Below, piece by piece: positions 24,801 to 35,679 of a stretch of DNA of 64,000 bases. The notes under the pieces are model-generated. The model saw nothing but the letters and a program-made list of their open reading frames with translations, was not told the DNA's origin and ran no database searches. Numbering within the stretch: the first letter of the stretch is position 1; every line of letters begins with the position of its first letter. Source of the stretch: Beroe forskalii (lineage: Eukaryota > Ctenophora > Nuda > Beroida > Beroidae); NCBI GenBank assembly GCA_011033025.1, contig WFMF01000463.1, positions 62,001 to 126,000 of the forward strand, given 5' to 3'. The position numbers and the translations under genes were made by a program.

Positions 24801-27800
24801 TTAGATGAAAATGGGCTCAAAAACGTATAAATTGTAGAGCAAAATTCTATCGACCCTTAATTCGCTTCACTATAGCTCCCGCTTTTCTGATATTTGTGAA
24901 TTACAGAATGAACCGCTTGTGGTTGTATTGCTCAGTAGCGAGTACGATCATGATACTCTGCTCCACATTAACAGATACAAACCCTCAAAAGTATACTGTG
25001 TTCTCAGGAGCTTTTAGGCCTCTCTTACTAGACCAAAACCCAGTGCATAGTATAACGTGTGGACAGGATGCAATCAACCACTACCTCGATTTCGATGAAG
25101 TCAGCAGCCGTTTGAAATACAGAAAACGTAGCCGAGATCCTTCTTTTACTCCTAAAAATTCCCTACAATGCCCAGTAGTTATTCCAACATCCGATTGGTC
25201 ACTGACGGCAGAAAAGAAGGTGACAGTTGAGGGTTACGAGAACTGGGTCTGTGTTCTTCCAAAGAAGTTGAAGTGTGACGGGAAGTCCTTCTGTCTAACA
25301 GACGAGTGTGATTGTGGTGAAGATCAGTCTGAAGAGGGGGTTTTCTACTGCGTGAAACAGCCAGGCTGCATTTCCTTCGCTCAGATCTGTGACAATACTG
25401 CGGATTGTTACGACTTCAGTGATGAGTGCCTTTGTCAAGGATCTCTCAGGGTTGTCTGTGCCAATGAGACTGTAGCTTGCGAGTCTCCAGAAGAGTTTTG
25501 TGCAACTAAACAGTTCATCTCACATTCATGTACTACTGTGCCTCCAGTTAACTGTTCAGCTCTACTTCTGAGTAATTTTGGTTCATTGGTCGATCAATTT
25601 ACCAATCCTGTTCATGAATGCCTGACTAAGCTTTATTTTTCATCACCCAACAGTATTCCAGAGCTTCGGAAGTTCTGCGAGGAGAAGTGTGAAGTGTATT
25701 TCAGAAATGTTACCGGTTGGAAAAAATATTGCACATTCGTAAAACCCGCATATCCACTTGATTACAACTTTCTGTGCAATGGACTTGATTTCAAAGATAA
25801 CGTCGACAAAGCAATGCCAGGCCTCGGAGTAATCTGTGATGGAGTTCAGGATTGTCTGAATAACGCTGACGAGTTAGGTTGTCCTGGAAGGTTTTACTGT
25901 GAGCCAGATAACTCATCTACAGTTTATGTGGATGAGAAACTAAGATGTGATCATGTGAGGCACTGTCCTAACGGGAGAGATGAATGCGAGGGCTGTGATC
26001 TCGGTGTGCTGACGTCATCGGAATCACTGCTGAAATCACTCTCCCTTGCATTAGGATGCCTATTTCTTGGGCTTTTGATAATCGCTATTAACGCCAAAAA
26101 TGCACATAAGTCCCTTAAAGAGACCTTAATTAAGAATAATAACGCGATCAAGTCAAAGAAAATTGATGCTTTCCTTTGCTTCAACATTTCAATTTATGAC
26201 CTGCTTATGGGACTGTATCTCACCTTGATATCATTCAGCAACTTTCTCCTGCAGTACAAAGGCAACTACTGTGAAATATCCTTCAAATGGAGAAGCAGTC
26301 TACAGTGTGACCTACTTGGTGTTCTCTTTTCCTTTTCTTCCCATGGTTCCCTCCTGATAGTGTCGTTGATGAGTGTTATAAGAGGCATCAAGTGTACCTT
26401 ACTATTCATCGAAATTCCTTATCGAGTAGTGGTCCTTCTGGCCATTGTCATCAATACTCTCAATCTTATCCATTCAATCATCCCAACACTTAAGGTTCAG
26501 CTCTTACAAGAAGTTTTCATCTCTGAGGTCCATTTAGATAACAGTTTTGAGAATCCCCTGATGGATTCCTATGATGAAACCCACATAAGATTGCTATATG
26601 AAGCCTACAATCCCGACCGTAAGTCTGATAGTGTCTTTGAAATGCTAGACAAACTCCGATCAATAACCTCTAAGCCCAATATATTCGACTACACAGCCAT
26701 CGGTTATTACGGGACAACTCCTTTGTGCATTCAGAATATGTTCAAGAATCAGGATTCCTACCAGACCTACAAGTACTGCTACTGTGCTGTCATAGCCACA
26801 CTGCTCTGTGTTGTAATTCTTGCGTATGCCTGTATCGTGATTAAACAAGTGAAATCCCCTCAGGCAGAAGCAAAGACACTCATAACTAAAGTTTGCCTGA
26901 TCATTGGATCCCAACTGGTATGCTGGGTCTCTGTCATCACAACCACCATATACTTCCTGAGGATCGACTCTGTTCCCAGCATCACATTCGAAATATTTGC
27001 TTTGCTAGCCATCCCAATAAATAGCCTTCTTAACCCTATTTTCTACAGTGGTTCTTACAAAACCATATCGAGTTTTCTTGAATGCTTCAGATTTTCACAT
27101 GGATGGCAGGCTGGCGAGCAGCCAGATCTATCCACACTGGGAAATCAACGAAATCAAGACCCAGCTCCAGAAACTGAACACAACGGCAGTCTGACAAGAG
27201 TAATCAATCTGCAAGACACTCCCATGTTGAATTGAATTGAATAAAATGTTTACAGCACAATGACAATGAATATATTTTCTCGAGTTTATATGAATGAAGC
27301 TTCTATGTTGTGCTGAGGGAAAACACTCAGTCAATCATAAAGACTGTTAACGAGGTTGCCCACTAAAGAAATATCTATACTATATTAAAACATATTCCTG
27401 AAAAGAATGGTGAAATTAAATAATGCACTCTCGGAACAGTACATACTGAAAATAATAAGTGGTATATTATTTAACTTAAAATAAAATAAAAGCTATTTAA
27501 CTTATTTACAGAAATAAAGCTGCATTTTATTGACTTACCAAGGTCAGGCTGCATTTTAGAGACATTCCCAGGTCTAAATTCAATAATTTAAACATAAAAA
27601 TGTAAAAGTATTAAGCATTAAAATTTAGAAAAGTCCCTCAGCACGATCCCAATAAAAATGTTAATACTTTAATAAAGTTCCATCAACATTACAATATCTT
27701 GACAGTATAAATAATTTAAAACATATTATTGTAATTTGATGGATTTTAATCATTTTGTAATCCAATAGGACTAAGCAACATTCAAGTAGGTAAACATAGC

Positions 27801-30800
27801 AAGGTAAACTGTTATAAAGTTATAAGGTATATTGATACACTTTGGAGTGTTATAATAGCTGATAATGAGTTATTATTATATCATATTTCACTTAAGCTTG
27901 TAGATATGATCAAAAGCATTATTCACAACATAAGTGGGGTCACTAGTTACTGATTCCAATAGACGTTTTTTGTAGCTTAAGCCAAATAATTTAGGATCAC
28001 TGATATTTCTAAGTTCTGTTGGAACATTATTCCATGCTTTCGCACCTAAGTAATAAAAATTCTTAAGACTGTTTGATTTTGGAGTATACAGATTGCAGTG
28101 TGCTCCATCCCTACTCCCCCCAGAGATGTAACTAAACTTGTTAATAAAGTTAGAGGGACTTTCTCCATTTAATATTTTATACATATAAGATGATAAGTGA
28201 ACTTGGCGTCTCAGGTGTAGAGGGAGCCATTTCATGTCCTGATACACTATTATACTACTTTCTGTTTTTTCAACACCTAGAGCTATTTTTGCTATTTTCT
28301 TATAAAGAATATCTAATTCATGAAGTTTTGTCTTTGAAGCTCTGCCATATATGGTATCGAGATAATCAAAATGGGGCAACATAAGCGAGTTGGCAAACAT
28401 TTTTCTATATTTCACAGGCATTAAGCTACTTCCCCTATACATAGCACCAATTCGTTTCTGAATTTTTTTCTTGATATAGTCGATATGAAGATCGAATTTA
28501 AGTTTATTATCTACTATTAACCCTAGATATTTGAAACTCTTACATTCTTTGATGGCATAGTTATCACCTAGTTTTATCTTAACGGAAAAATTGGCTTTAT
28601 CAAAAATAAGAATTTTCGTTTTTTCTATGTTAAGGGATAACTTGTTTACACATAACCACTTAATAATAGTTAGCATTTCTATCCTAATGCTCAAATATGT
28701 CTTGCGACAAATATTATCAAATAAGAGTGCTCCATCATCAGCGAATAAGTATGGATGGGACAAATTACAAGCATTGACCAGATCATTTATGTAGATACTA
28801 AAAAGGAGTGGACCTAATAGACTGCCTTGTGGAACCCCAAATTTAACTGGAAGGATGCCACTTACTTTACCCAAAAATTTCGTTGCCTGTTGACGGTTTG
28901 TCAAGTAGTGTTTGATCCACAGGATAACAGTTCCATCTACTCCATAAAACTTAAGCTTATCAATGAGTAAGTTATGATCTACTGTGTCAAATGCTTTCTT
29001 GATATCAAGAAAGATTAGTGCTGGGGTGTTTCCCTTTGACTTGTTATCAAATAATTTGTCAAACATATCAAGAGTTAAGTAGGTTGTTGAATAGTTCTTC
29101 CTAAATCCATATTGATGGACACTTAAAAGCTTATTACTCTCGAAATAGTCGGATAACTGCCCATTTGCACAAAATTCTATACATTTTGATACAATAGGTA
29201 AAATAGAGATTGGTCTATAGTCGTTTGGGTCATTCTTGTCTCCTGTTTTGAAGATGGGTGAGACAACTGCTAATTTACAAGATTGTGGGAACTGACCAGT
29301 TGACAAGCTAAGGTTAACTATATGCGTTAAACTATGTCCTATGATAGGCAAAATAGATTTGATAACTCTAAGTGGTAGCTGGTCAGTTATGGCCTTATTT
29401 GATGATAATGACGAGACATAAGAAGAAATCATATCATAAGAAACTTCAGAAAATGATGTGAAAGTAGAATCAGTAACATTTGTCAGAAAGTCCCTATGAT
29501 TTATATTGCTGTACGATGGCACTGCTCCATGTAGCTTAGGACCTACTTCACAGAAATGTTTATTCATATCTTCAGCAGTTAAAATATTCTCATCAACTTT
29601 AGGCTGAGTATTTGTTTTAGATGGCATATTTGCAGCAAATTTGATTGACTTCCATATACCTTTTAGATCATTTTTAGCACTTTTTGACTTAAGATCATTG
29701 ACAAGATTTTCACGTTTATTATTCTTAGTTATCTTGTTAGTCAGATTGCGTTGTTTCCTATATTCATCCCATGCTACATGTGAATTTATACAATTGTTAC
29801 AGACATTGCAATGTCCACATTTATCTATCTTATTGAGCTTTGCTTTAAATTTTCTGTGGAGTCTCTTTTTTTCTCTAATTGCATTTAAACTTTCTAGAGT
29901 TGGTTTATAAATAAAACTTTGGTGTTTTTTAATTGTCTTTAGGGGGAAGAAATGGTCATGATATTTGGTTAGATGGGTCTCTAGGATTGACACAGCATCA
30001 TCGACTTGGTTACATTCAAAAAGTGGCTGGAGATTCAAATTTGCTAGGTACTTCTGAAAGGCCTTAATGTTATTGTTACTATAGTCATGTAGAGATATCT
30101 TCTCAAACTTAGGAGGTTTCTCTACTTTGAACTGAAGTTCACATTTAATAGAGAAATGGTCACCTACCTGCTCAGGAAGTACTGATGAAGTTTTGAAATC
30201 TGCATAACAATTCGTTATAATAACATCAATGGTACTATATGTAAACTTGTTGCCTCTCTTAGCTACTCTAGTGTAGTTTTGGATGGTTTGTACCATATTA
30301 AAAGACTTGAGTGCTGAGTCTAGTTTCCTATAATCCGAATCATTAATTTTATTCTGGTCTACATTTATGTCTCCTATCCAGATTACTTTCTTGCCTTTAA
30401 GTTTATTCATGCATTCTGTAAAGTAATCAATAAACTCATCTAACTTACAATAACCACTAGATCGATAGAAGCCACATATGTAGAATTGGCTGCTCCTTAT
30501 CTTAATCCATTTTGCTTCAATTGTTGGTACATTAGTATTTACTTTAACTTTATCATCATATGCAACAGTGTTACTTATAAGTAAACCACACCCCCCTCTG
30601 GAACCAGTACCCCTGTCCTGACGTAAAAATGTATAATTAGAAGGAATGTTAAAGGGGTAGTATACTCCAGGAGAAGTGCCTTTTCTTATTGTCCAATTTA
30701 CTAACTAATACTGTGATGATAACTTGTGTGAAATCCCTATGTTTCTATGTGCCTCCAATCGCGAGATATCGCACCTTTATGTTATGGCACGATGACGTCA

Positions 30801-33800
30801 CTCTCGCATCAGGCCACAAACTTGCGCTATGAACGCTATGTAAAGTACTGCATATTCCACAATACCTTCACCACTATTAGTTAAGCACATTGAATTTTTT
30901 TGTTCCATTTTTTGTGCATGAGATTAGAATTATGAATTATCATTGTACCACTTCATTGATGCTATTGATTGCCCATTAATTGGACAATTACTTTGTTATA
31001 AGGTGTAATTTCAATAAGTCTTTGGTTTATGATTGATGCCATTCGAATATTCCAAATTCCAATGTTGTAGCGTAACATTTGTTGCTGGACAGTGGATCTA
31101 GTCATATTTCACAGGACAGATGTACTCCGAACATTTTTTAATGAAAATGAATAATTATGTATGTTTCCTCATGTTGATCATATTAGATATGTAGATAAAA
31201 ATACAGATGATCAGTATTTATTAAGAATGAAATTGATAGCGTGACCACCAATGTGTCACAACAACATCAATCTAAATAGCTTTAGTACAGATCAAACTGT
31301 TTTCTGAAGAAATAACCTTGAATATTCAGGATATCCAACAATGAACTAATCAATATAACGTTGGTACTTGGTGTACTGCAGAATGAAGCTTGATATTCAT
31401 TTGAAATTCCTCAACATGATATTTCAATATGCTACATCTGAGATGATGGCTGATGCTACTCACTCTTACTATAGGTACCTACTGGTCCCTATCACATACG
31501 ACAATCAATATTTAACAAGGAGCTAGGACCAATCTCTATGTAACATTCGACCAGAAGTTTTGAGTTTCACTCTCGTTGCTTCATTACAATTTACATCACT
31601 CCATCTGCAATCGCCCATCTACCCATAACAAGTCATATCTTTCCCATCACCACACCATTTTTGATTTTCCCACTCTTCATGCCCTACTCTATTGATATGC
31701 TTTGCCTACTAGTTGTACAAGTGCTCAGGAAATTTCACCTCTGGAAATTTCACATCACGTCACTTCACTTCGTAATATTTCACTTTCAGGCAAACACTAG
31801 CGTCTGGGTTTTTAGGGTGAGGGTCTGGGCCCTGGGTTAGAATTAAGGCGTTCTTGATTCCATGCAGACTTGGTGATCAGGAGTAATAATCATGTCACAC
31901 AAGAATAGAAATATGTATCATATATCACTCCTCTTGCCACAAAAGAATAAAAACTATGCTCATGCTACACTCAATCAATACCGACCAATCAACTGAATGT
32001 TACAATTGCACCATTGTCCAGTTAATATACTGAATACTCCCACAGTCGGAAGAAAGTCCCATTCTTCTCAGTCTATGCCATTAAATCTGTAACACATCCA
32101 CTCTAGATTCGACTTATCCTCAGGAGGAAAGAAGGTGTCCCATCTCCATATACTGACAATACTGGTATAGCGAGAGCAACTCAATGTAACAGGATTATCT
32201 TATAATCAATCACGATTCACGATATTATTATCACGTTAATAAGGATTCAAAGCTAAGATGTCACCATGAAATTTATTACAAATTTTACGGATAAGCATTT
32301 TTCGATCAAAATGATAAAAATTCAACAATTTCACCTGAATTAACACCTATTACACACGACAATACCATTGCTCACACGTATTGTAACACGGCGCAGCAAC
32401 ACGTTGATGCGAGAGTGACGTCATTGTACTAAAATCTTTAAACCGCAATAACTCGCGATCTAATTAAGATAGAGTGTTGGGGATTTCACTGTTGTACAAC
32501 ATGCAAGGTGAGAAGTGATAAAATCATAATTATTTGAATGTTATGGGAAGTCGATTCTATAGTATACTACCCCTTTAAGTGTATTGGTGGCAATAGTTTC
32601 ATTGAGATTTGTTTCATTGAGAGATAATATATCCATTTTATACTTATTTATCATATCATTAATTTGAGTTGATTTTGCTATGCCTATTAGCCCACCTTGA
32701 ATGTTGCAGTGTCCTAAAGTAAGGTCATGGGAGTTATCAACGGTCATAAAAACACAATAAAAACAATTAAATACTATGGTACTTGTTGGAATGATTAAAT
32801 ATACTTCATGGCTCAGTTTTCACACTGATGCTTTTAAAATACCCCTCACAAATGATGAGCATGATATTTGAGATGTTTAGCAAGTCTGATCAAACCATCT
32901 CGAGAGAGATGAACATTATCATCTCCATTCTTACTGAAGAAAATGTTTTTCCCAACTCCATCCTTAGAACTAAACAAATTACGATTTAGTTCAGTGCCAA
33001 TCATGTTTACATAAGTTAAATTCTGGCTCAGGTAGAAAATAAACTTATTTAGCTCATTGATCACTGAGTTTCTACAAAAACTTTCCCTTGGTAAAATGTT
33101 CACTACATTGATACTACAAAGCTGTGCAAGATTATGAAGATATTCAATGAGATTATTCATGTCCATTTTGGCTTCTTCTAGAAGTTTATTGGAACCTGAA
33201 TAGCCATCTATAAAATTACTATAGTTATTTTTCTGTATGCCAAGTATCTGATCAACATTGTTTGTTCCACAAAGTAAGATAATTCTCTTTATAGAACAAG
33301 GATTGATTTCTAGAAATTTATTGTCCTGCTTGAGCTTATTTAAAATGCTTTTGGCGGTTGCCCCCGGATAGAAAAATACCCTGGCTTTCTGATCATGAGA
33401 GGACATTTTGTTCTCATCTATCCCCCTGAACATACTTGAACTTATGTAGATGGTGTAATTATGTGTAAATTATGTGTAAATTATGTGTAAAAAATTATAT
33501 GTAAAAATGTAACCTTATGGTTATCAGACTTCAGAGATTATAGTATATGATTATAGTATTCAAGAATATGTCAGTTTATTTGTTATTGATATAATTTATG
33601 ACGTTTGGTGCATACAGTTTACACCTTCTCGTACATTGAGATAACCTAAGCTGGTTTGTAGAGTTCAATTTATCAATTTTAAACATATTTTATCACAAGT
33701 GTCACACACAAACTCAGAGGATATGAAAATGAGAGAGATGAGTGGGGCTTGAAACCATACAGTTCTTTGCACGCAACTGCCCTACCTAATATCTCCCCCA

Positions 33801-35437
33801 TTGATCAGTCCAAAGCATTTTAATCATTTCATGATCATGTCATCTGCATTTGTGTGTGACTACAGGCAATTTAATTCATTCCAGTTCATAGTGTGTTTGT
33901 ATTGGTAAAATGATTGTCGTTGTTCTTTAACAATATTATTAGCAGTTCATGCTTTGTTTAGTTTCATTTTCTGGTTTCATTGAATTTGAAAGTCTATCTC
34001 TTATCTTTTTATCATAAATTCCCGACAATTCGTTGTGCACAAAAATCTAGGATATACTATTCGTACTTACAATGCGCTTATCCACAAATCTAGTAGAAGC
34101 TATCAACTTGAGACACTCAAGTTGTCCAAAGTGGGCAGGATACCCCAGCATGTGTATGTAGAGGAGTTTAGCCACATTACGGCACCGGTTATCATTGTCT
34201 TCCTCTCGGAAGCTGTCCCGAATTGCAGCACATTCTGAAAAAAGAAAACATCTTGAAAGACTTCACTACAAAGATGACTGTATTTGTTCTACAAAGAAGA
34301 TGTTGAAAGGCTTAATTGTTTTATTTAAATTTCATGTTATTTTTACAAAATCACTTTTCATTGAATAGAAATCTATTAAAGGCCCCCGAACGCAAAATTT
34401 TGACTTCGGCTAATTCTATAGATCTTAGGGCGTGAAGTACAATGTACTTTGTCCCACCCTCTAACTCTAATTAGTTTAGCTGCTATGAGCGATTGAAAAT
34501 AGGTAGGGCAGCAGAGAATTCATGTTTACATACCATAATTTGAATAAACGGCAAACTTTGATGCCTCATAATTAGACTTCTGAACAATCAATTTTGCCCA
34601 AAGGTTTTTTGGTGAGTGGGTCAAAACATTGTCTAGATGATAAAATGGTTGCCGAGTATGTAAAATCATTTTTACCGATGAATAATTGCATTTTAATTTA
34701 CCGCATGAATATCCACTGTTGCCCTATATATATTTCGTTAGAATAACACGTAACATGCACTGTAATGTGATACGTATCATCATCACGTACGGAGAAATAT
34801 CCGCCGTACTACAGGGAAAATTCTGCTGCCCTTTGAGGAATTTCGTAACTAAATTAGCTATTAGCGGCTTGGAGCATCATATAGAAACCGGATTTTCGCT
34901 CTTATTGTTGATATTTCACCTATAAGAACGCATTCCACCATAAAAAATGGAAAATTAAAATTTGAAATTTCTCGGTCGGGGGCCTTTAAGCAAACTAGAT
35001 ATGATATCTCAGAGTCATAAATCCTTAGACCATCAATGAAATTGAATTATAAGATGTATTCATGAGATCTTTTGAACACTCTTATTATGCTATTGTCCCA
35101 TGTATAATTAAGAGCTTATTTTAATAGCTGGGTTCACTCCTATCATAGTTGATTAAGTAAAACTGATTTCACAGATTGGGATGTTGAATAAGAGTTGCAT
35201 AATTACAAAATACAATTAATGAGTACTTTATTCATTCCCTTTTGACTAAATGGTACAAGTCAAATCCTGTAACATTGATTAAAAAGAGAATAAATATGTA
35301 AATATAAAGTACTCATTAACTAAGTGAAACCAACCTTTTGTGATTATAGCTCTTTCCTCAGCAGCAGTACGAGCAGACCGGATTTGTCTGATAAGATCTC
35401 GTAGCTTTACAGTACTTGGTAGAATGTTGACAACCAT
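15815..35437 (-). CDS. AP1G1: AP-1 complex subunit gamma (gamma-adaptin), complete, 11 exons
   Basis: Exons from the 5' end: 35335-35437, 34071-34234, 23690-23860, 22232-22327, 21838-22056, 18183-18418, 17665-17943, 17269-17486, 16707-16876, 16417-16584 and 15815-16267. All ten junctions are GT-AG and keep the frame, giving 758 residues. The N-terminal trunk is strongly conserved: [62 protein letters not shown] and [21 protein letters not shown] short hinge with [12 protein letters not shown] leads to the gamma-ear ([24 protein letters not shown]). AP-1 links cargo to clathrin at the trans-Golgi and endosomes, and the ear recruits accessory proteins. The hinge is shorter than in human AP1G1 (822 residues). 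Introns 2 (10.2 kb) and 5 (3.4 kb) carry other genes and transposons. The acceptor of the last exon is a NAGNAG (CAGCAG). Confidence 0.96.
18933..20168 (-). CDS. Single-exon PAS-domain-like protein nested in AP1G intron 5
   Basis: An uninterrupted 411-residue frame with a good start context (CCGCCATGC). A basic N-terminal patch ([12 protein letters not shown]) precedes a helix-like [15 protein letters not shown]. Residues about 90-190 look like a PAS fold ([20 protein letters not shown], then [17 protein letters not shown]). Cysteine-bearing segments follow ([25 protein letters not shown]). PAS domains sense small ligands or dimerise, and a basic segment before one recalls bHLH-PAS transcription factors, but I see no convincing bHLH. 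The assignment is inferred from pattern only. The gene is on the same strand as its host, lies between AP1G exons 5 and 6, and has no introns. It could be a fast-evolving bHLH-PAS relative or an unrelated protein. Confidence 0.6.
   Translation of the reverse strand: MLSVRFRPLIYPPPGSSPNSKRRRESRSFRFNHAALIEQVREVVDSVEVPTAGLYKNQILSFGVKYIALKEICSNIINHEELGPNINTSALIQESTCFIAFDSSLEVYYASENIGNLFTEPQGSVMKNSLERYLSKPSFELLREKCTGDREKLSVMLDLKRPTKSKKFYLNCKKFTLKTRTIWIGTCDMCSVCLSRVNRYTDNFFLDTHWSLQDLLLDPNNINDMKVSKLGAIKLMGLLNGYFSIDLDLSDRTIVCKSVTIYSEDNFPTHFCGSVFSFSKETTHNPELLQDCQVKQLQEPYPMECSLDQNHRFMNFSKIFCNYCRFKKGRCPLTEQYLQLLLDPSNPNLSDGRLLCDIPTLEFLLQCFEELMDIYKTDAPLWRRLSAAIGFTAQDLVITKVASMKSGLQWP
20169..21837. other. 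Rest of AP1G intron 5, upstream of the nested PAS-like gene
   Basis: No further gene seen. The sequence contains a CGCGCGCGCG run near 21467-21480 and AT-rich DNA. The region just upstream of 20168 is relatively GC-rich and could hold the nested gene's promoter, but no defined element is recognisable. Confidence 0.4.
22380..23385. repeat. Repeat-rich element in AP1G intron 3 (104-bp tandem units, poly-T tracts, GAGGGCA arrays)
   Basis: TCCGAGATAGTGCTTNTTAGG starts at 22572, 22676, 22906 and 23010, with a degenerate copy at 23116. The spacing is about 104 bp, apart from one interval of 230 bp. Each unit contains GGTGTATTTT several times. Homopolymer T tracts (22522-22549, 23163-23186) and AAAGAGGGCAAA arrays (about 22440-22500, 23245-23360) flank the units. 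AGCTTCC-containing ends near 22410 and its reverse complement near 23370 suggest one mobile unit, but no clear target duplication was found. Confidence 0.7.
24020..24180. repeat. Short minisatellite of CCGGCAAAAAGTCGC-like units
   Basis: Degenerate repeats of AAAAACCGGCAAAAAGTCGC lie between AP1G exon 3 and the nested GPCR. No coding potential. Confidence 0.6.
24908..27235 (+). CDS. LDLa-repeat class A GPCR, single exon, nested antisense in AP1G intron 2
   Basis: 775 residues from the ATG at 24908, chosen because the next residues form a signal peptide ([18 protein letters not shown]). The ectodomain (about 1-370) has several LDLa cysteine/acidic repeats: [47 protein letters not shown] and [14 protein letters not shown]. 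Seven hydrophobic helices follow from about residue 377 ([17 protein letters not shown]) to a TM7 with an NPxxY-like NPIFYS. The cysteine pair for the TM3-ECL2 disulfide is plausible (SLQCDLL). The usual DRY at the end of TM3 is replaced by SVIRG. This architecture resembles the mollusc receptor GRL101 and the LDLa-bearing relaxin-type receptors, though I see no leucine-rich repeats. The ligand is unknown. It lies at the plasma membrane by prediction. Confidence 0.9.
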   Translation: MNRLWLYCSVASTIMILCSTLTDTNPQKYTVFSGAFRPLLLDQNPVHSITCGQDAINHYLDFDEVSSRLKYRKRSRDPSFTPKNSLQCPVVIPTSDWSLTAEKKVTVEGYENWVCVLPKKLKCDGKSFCLTDECDCGEDQSEEGVFYCVKQPGCISFAQICDNTADCYDFSDECLCQGSLRVVCANETVACESPEEFCATKQFISHSCTTVPPVNCSALLLSNFGSLVDQFTNPVHECLTKLYFSSPNSIPELRKFCEEKCEVYFRNVTGWKKYCTFVKPAYPLDYNFLCNGLDFKDNVDKAMPGLGVICDGVQDCLNNADELGCPGRFYCEPDNSSTVYVDEKLRCDHVRHCPNGRDECEGCDLGVLTSSESLLKSLSLALGCLFLGLLIIAINAKNAHKSLKETLIKNNNAIKSKKIDAFLCFNISIYDLLMGLYLTLISFSNFLLQYKGNYCEISFKWRSSLQCDLLGVLFSFSSHGSLLIVSLMSVIRGIKCTLLFIEIPYRVVVLLAIVINTLNLIHSIIPTLKVQLLQEVFISEVHLDNSFENPLMDSYDETHIRLLYEAYNPDRKSDSVFEMLDKLRSITSKPNIFDYTAIGYYGTTPLCIQNMFKNQDSYQTYKYCYCAVIATLLCVVILAYACIVIKQVKSPQAEAKTLITKVCLIIGSQLVCWVSVITTTIYFLRIDSVPSITFEIFALLAIPINSLLNPIFYSGSYKTISSFLECFRFSHGWQAGEQPDLSTLGNQRNQDPAPETEHNGSLTRVINLQDTPMLN
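27240..27245 (+). terminator. Polyadenylation signal just after the GPCR stop
   Basis: AATAAA begins 5 bp after the stop codon, within a short TTGAA repeat that also contains the stop. Unless a later signal is used, the 3' UTR would be very short. Confidence 0.4.
27246..27887. other. AT-rich tail between the GPCR and the LINE ORF2
   Basis: No gene. On the minus strand this would include the LINE's 3' untranslated end, but I could not fix the 3' boundary. No poly-A or microsatellite tail is obvious. Confidence 0.35.
27888..32747 (-). pseudogene. LINE ORF2 (endonuclease-reverse transcriptase), split by an insertion
   Basis: The start [19 protein letters not shown] (32747) opens an APE endonuclease with the Asn and Glu motifs (HCNIQ, LSLNET). 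The rest resumes at 30648 and contains the EN motif WIGDINVD, then the RT motifs [42 protein letters not shown] and FADD. A C-terminal domain ends at 27888. Apart from the insertion the frame appears open, for about 977 residues in total. The RT catalytic aspartates (one in FLDIKKAFD, two in FADD) are present, so the copy was probably competent before the insertion. It is now broken. Confidence 0.9.
30653..32574. mobile_element. TTAA-flanked non-autonomous DNA transposon inserted in the LINE
   Basis: The element runs from AGGGGTAGTATACT to its reverse complement AGTATACTACCCCT. TTAA flanks it on both sides (30649-30652 and 32575-32578). Subterminal sequence is also inverted (GATGACGTCACTCTCGCATC near 30790 and GATGCGAGAGTGACGTCAT near 32406), giving arms of about 150-170 bp. 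The 1.5-kb interior has no open frame of note. A TTAA target with AGGG termini fits Kolobok- or piggyBac-type elements. Confidence 0.85.
32846..33433 (-). CDS. LINE ORF1, SGNH/GDSL esterase-like
   Basis: 195 residues. [13 protein letters not shown] fits the SGNH block with a conserved Gly and Asn, and [18 protein letters not shown] fits the C-terminal Asp-x-x-His catalytic block. The nucleophile Ser block (GDS) is not visible, so the frame may be 5'-truncated or the true start lies upstream. In LINEs, such esterases are thought to act in membrane or RNP handling, but the role is poorly understood. The stop is about 100 bp before ORF2. Confidence 0.75.
   Translation of the reverse strand: MFRGIDENKMSSHDQKARVFFYPGATAKSILNKLKQDNKFLEINPCSIKRIILLCGTNNVDQILGIQKNNYSNFIDGYSGSNKLLEEAKMDMNNLIEYLHNLAQLCSINVVNILPRESFCRNSVINELNKFIFYLSQNLTYVNMIGTELNRNLFSSKDGVGKNIFFSKNGDDNVHLSRDGLIRLAKHLKYHAHHL
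33455..33495. repeat. Three tandem ATTATGTGTAA units upstream of the LINE ORF1
   Basis: The 11-base unit repeats three times and then decays. Short 5' repeats occur in some LINE promoters, but here this is only an observation. Confidence 0.6.
34380..34985. mobile_element. Second TTAA-flanked MITE, in AP1G intron 1
   Basis: 606 bp bounded by AGGCCCCCGA and its reverse complement TCGGGGGCCT, with TTAA directly flanking both ends (34376-34379, 34986-34989). The inverted similarity continues inward imperfectly (AAAATTT). No coding capacity. Same target preference as the element at 30653, but the sequence is not obviously the same family. Confidence 0.8.
35163..35325. repeat. Dispersed hairpin-type repeat near AP1G exon 1, related to 46768-46933
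   Basis: CTGATTTCACAGATTGGG, TGAATAAGAGTTGCAT and ATGAGTACTTTATTCATT followed by CCCTTTTGACTAAATGGTACAA match the sequence at 46768 onwards. The right half repeats parts in inverse orientation (AAAGAGAATAAATA, AAGTACTCATTAA), so it is a decayed version of the perfect hairpin there. It ends about 10 bp from the AP1G exon 1 donor. Confidence 0.65.
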
Positions 35438-35679
35438 ACCTTAAATCCAATGTCTTATCTATAGAGGTGTATGGGTATACTACAAACATATAAAATAAAA
35501 CAATTATCAAATATCTTATCAGGTGACTACGCTGTGGTTTTGGGTCATTCACATATTACATTATCAGCCATGGGAGGGGGTTTTCAAATGATTTTGTTTG
35601 ATTATACAGCCCGGGGTGGGAGATGGTGTTTGATTATGTAATCAAAAAATCTGAATTTTCATGAAAATTTTGAATTTTG

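Larger units (their letters stand above)
27888..33433 (-). mobile_element. LINE retrotransposon (CR1/L2-like, esterase ORF1 plus EN-RT ORF2), interrupted
   Basis: On the minus strand an SGNH-esterase-like ORF1 is followed about 100 bp later by an ORF2 with APE endonuclease and reverse transcriptase. ORF2 is split by a TTAA-flanked insertion at 30653-32574. An esterase ORF1 with an APE-type ORF2 is typical of the CR1/L2 group of LINEs. The element lies in AP1G intron 2, in the same orientation as the host gene. The 5' end is uncertain: ORF1 may be truncated, and three ATTATGTGTAA units sit just upstream. Confidence 0.9.

Noticed and set aside
28190..29910. Plus-strand frames of 64-89 residues
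   Set aside because: Antisense shadows of the LINE ORF2.
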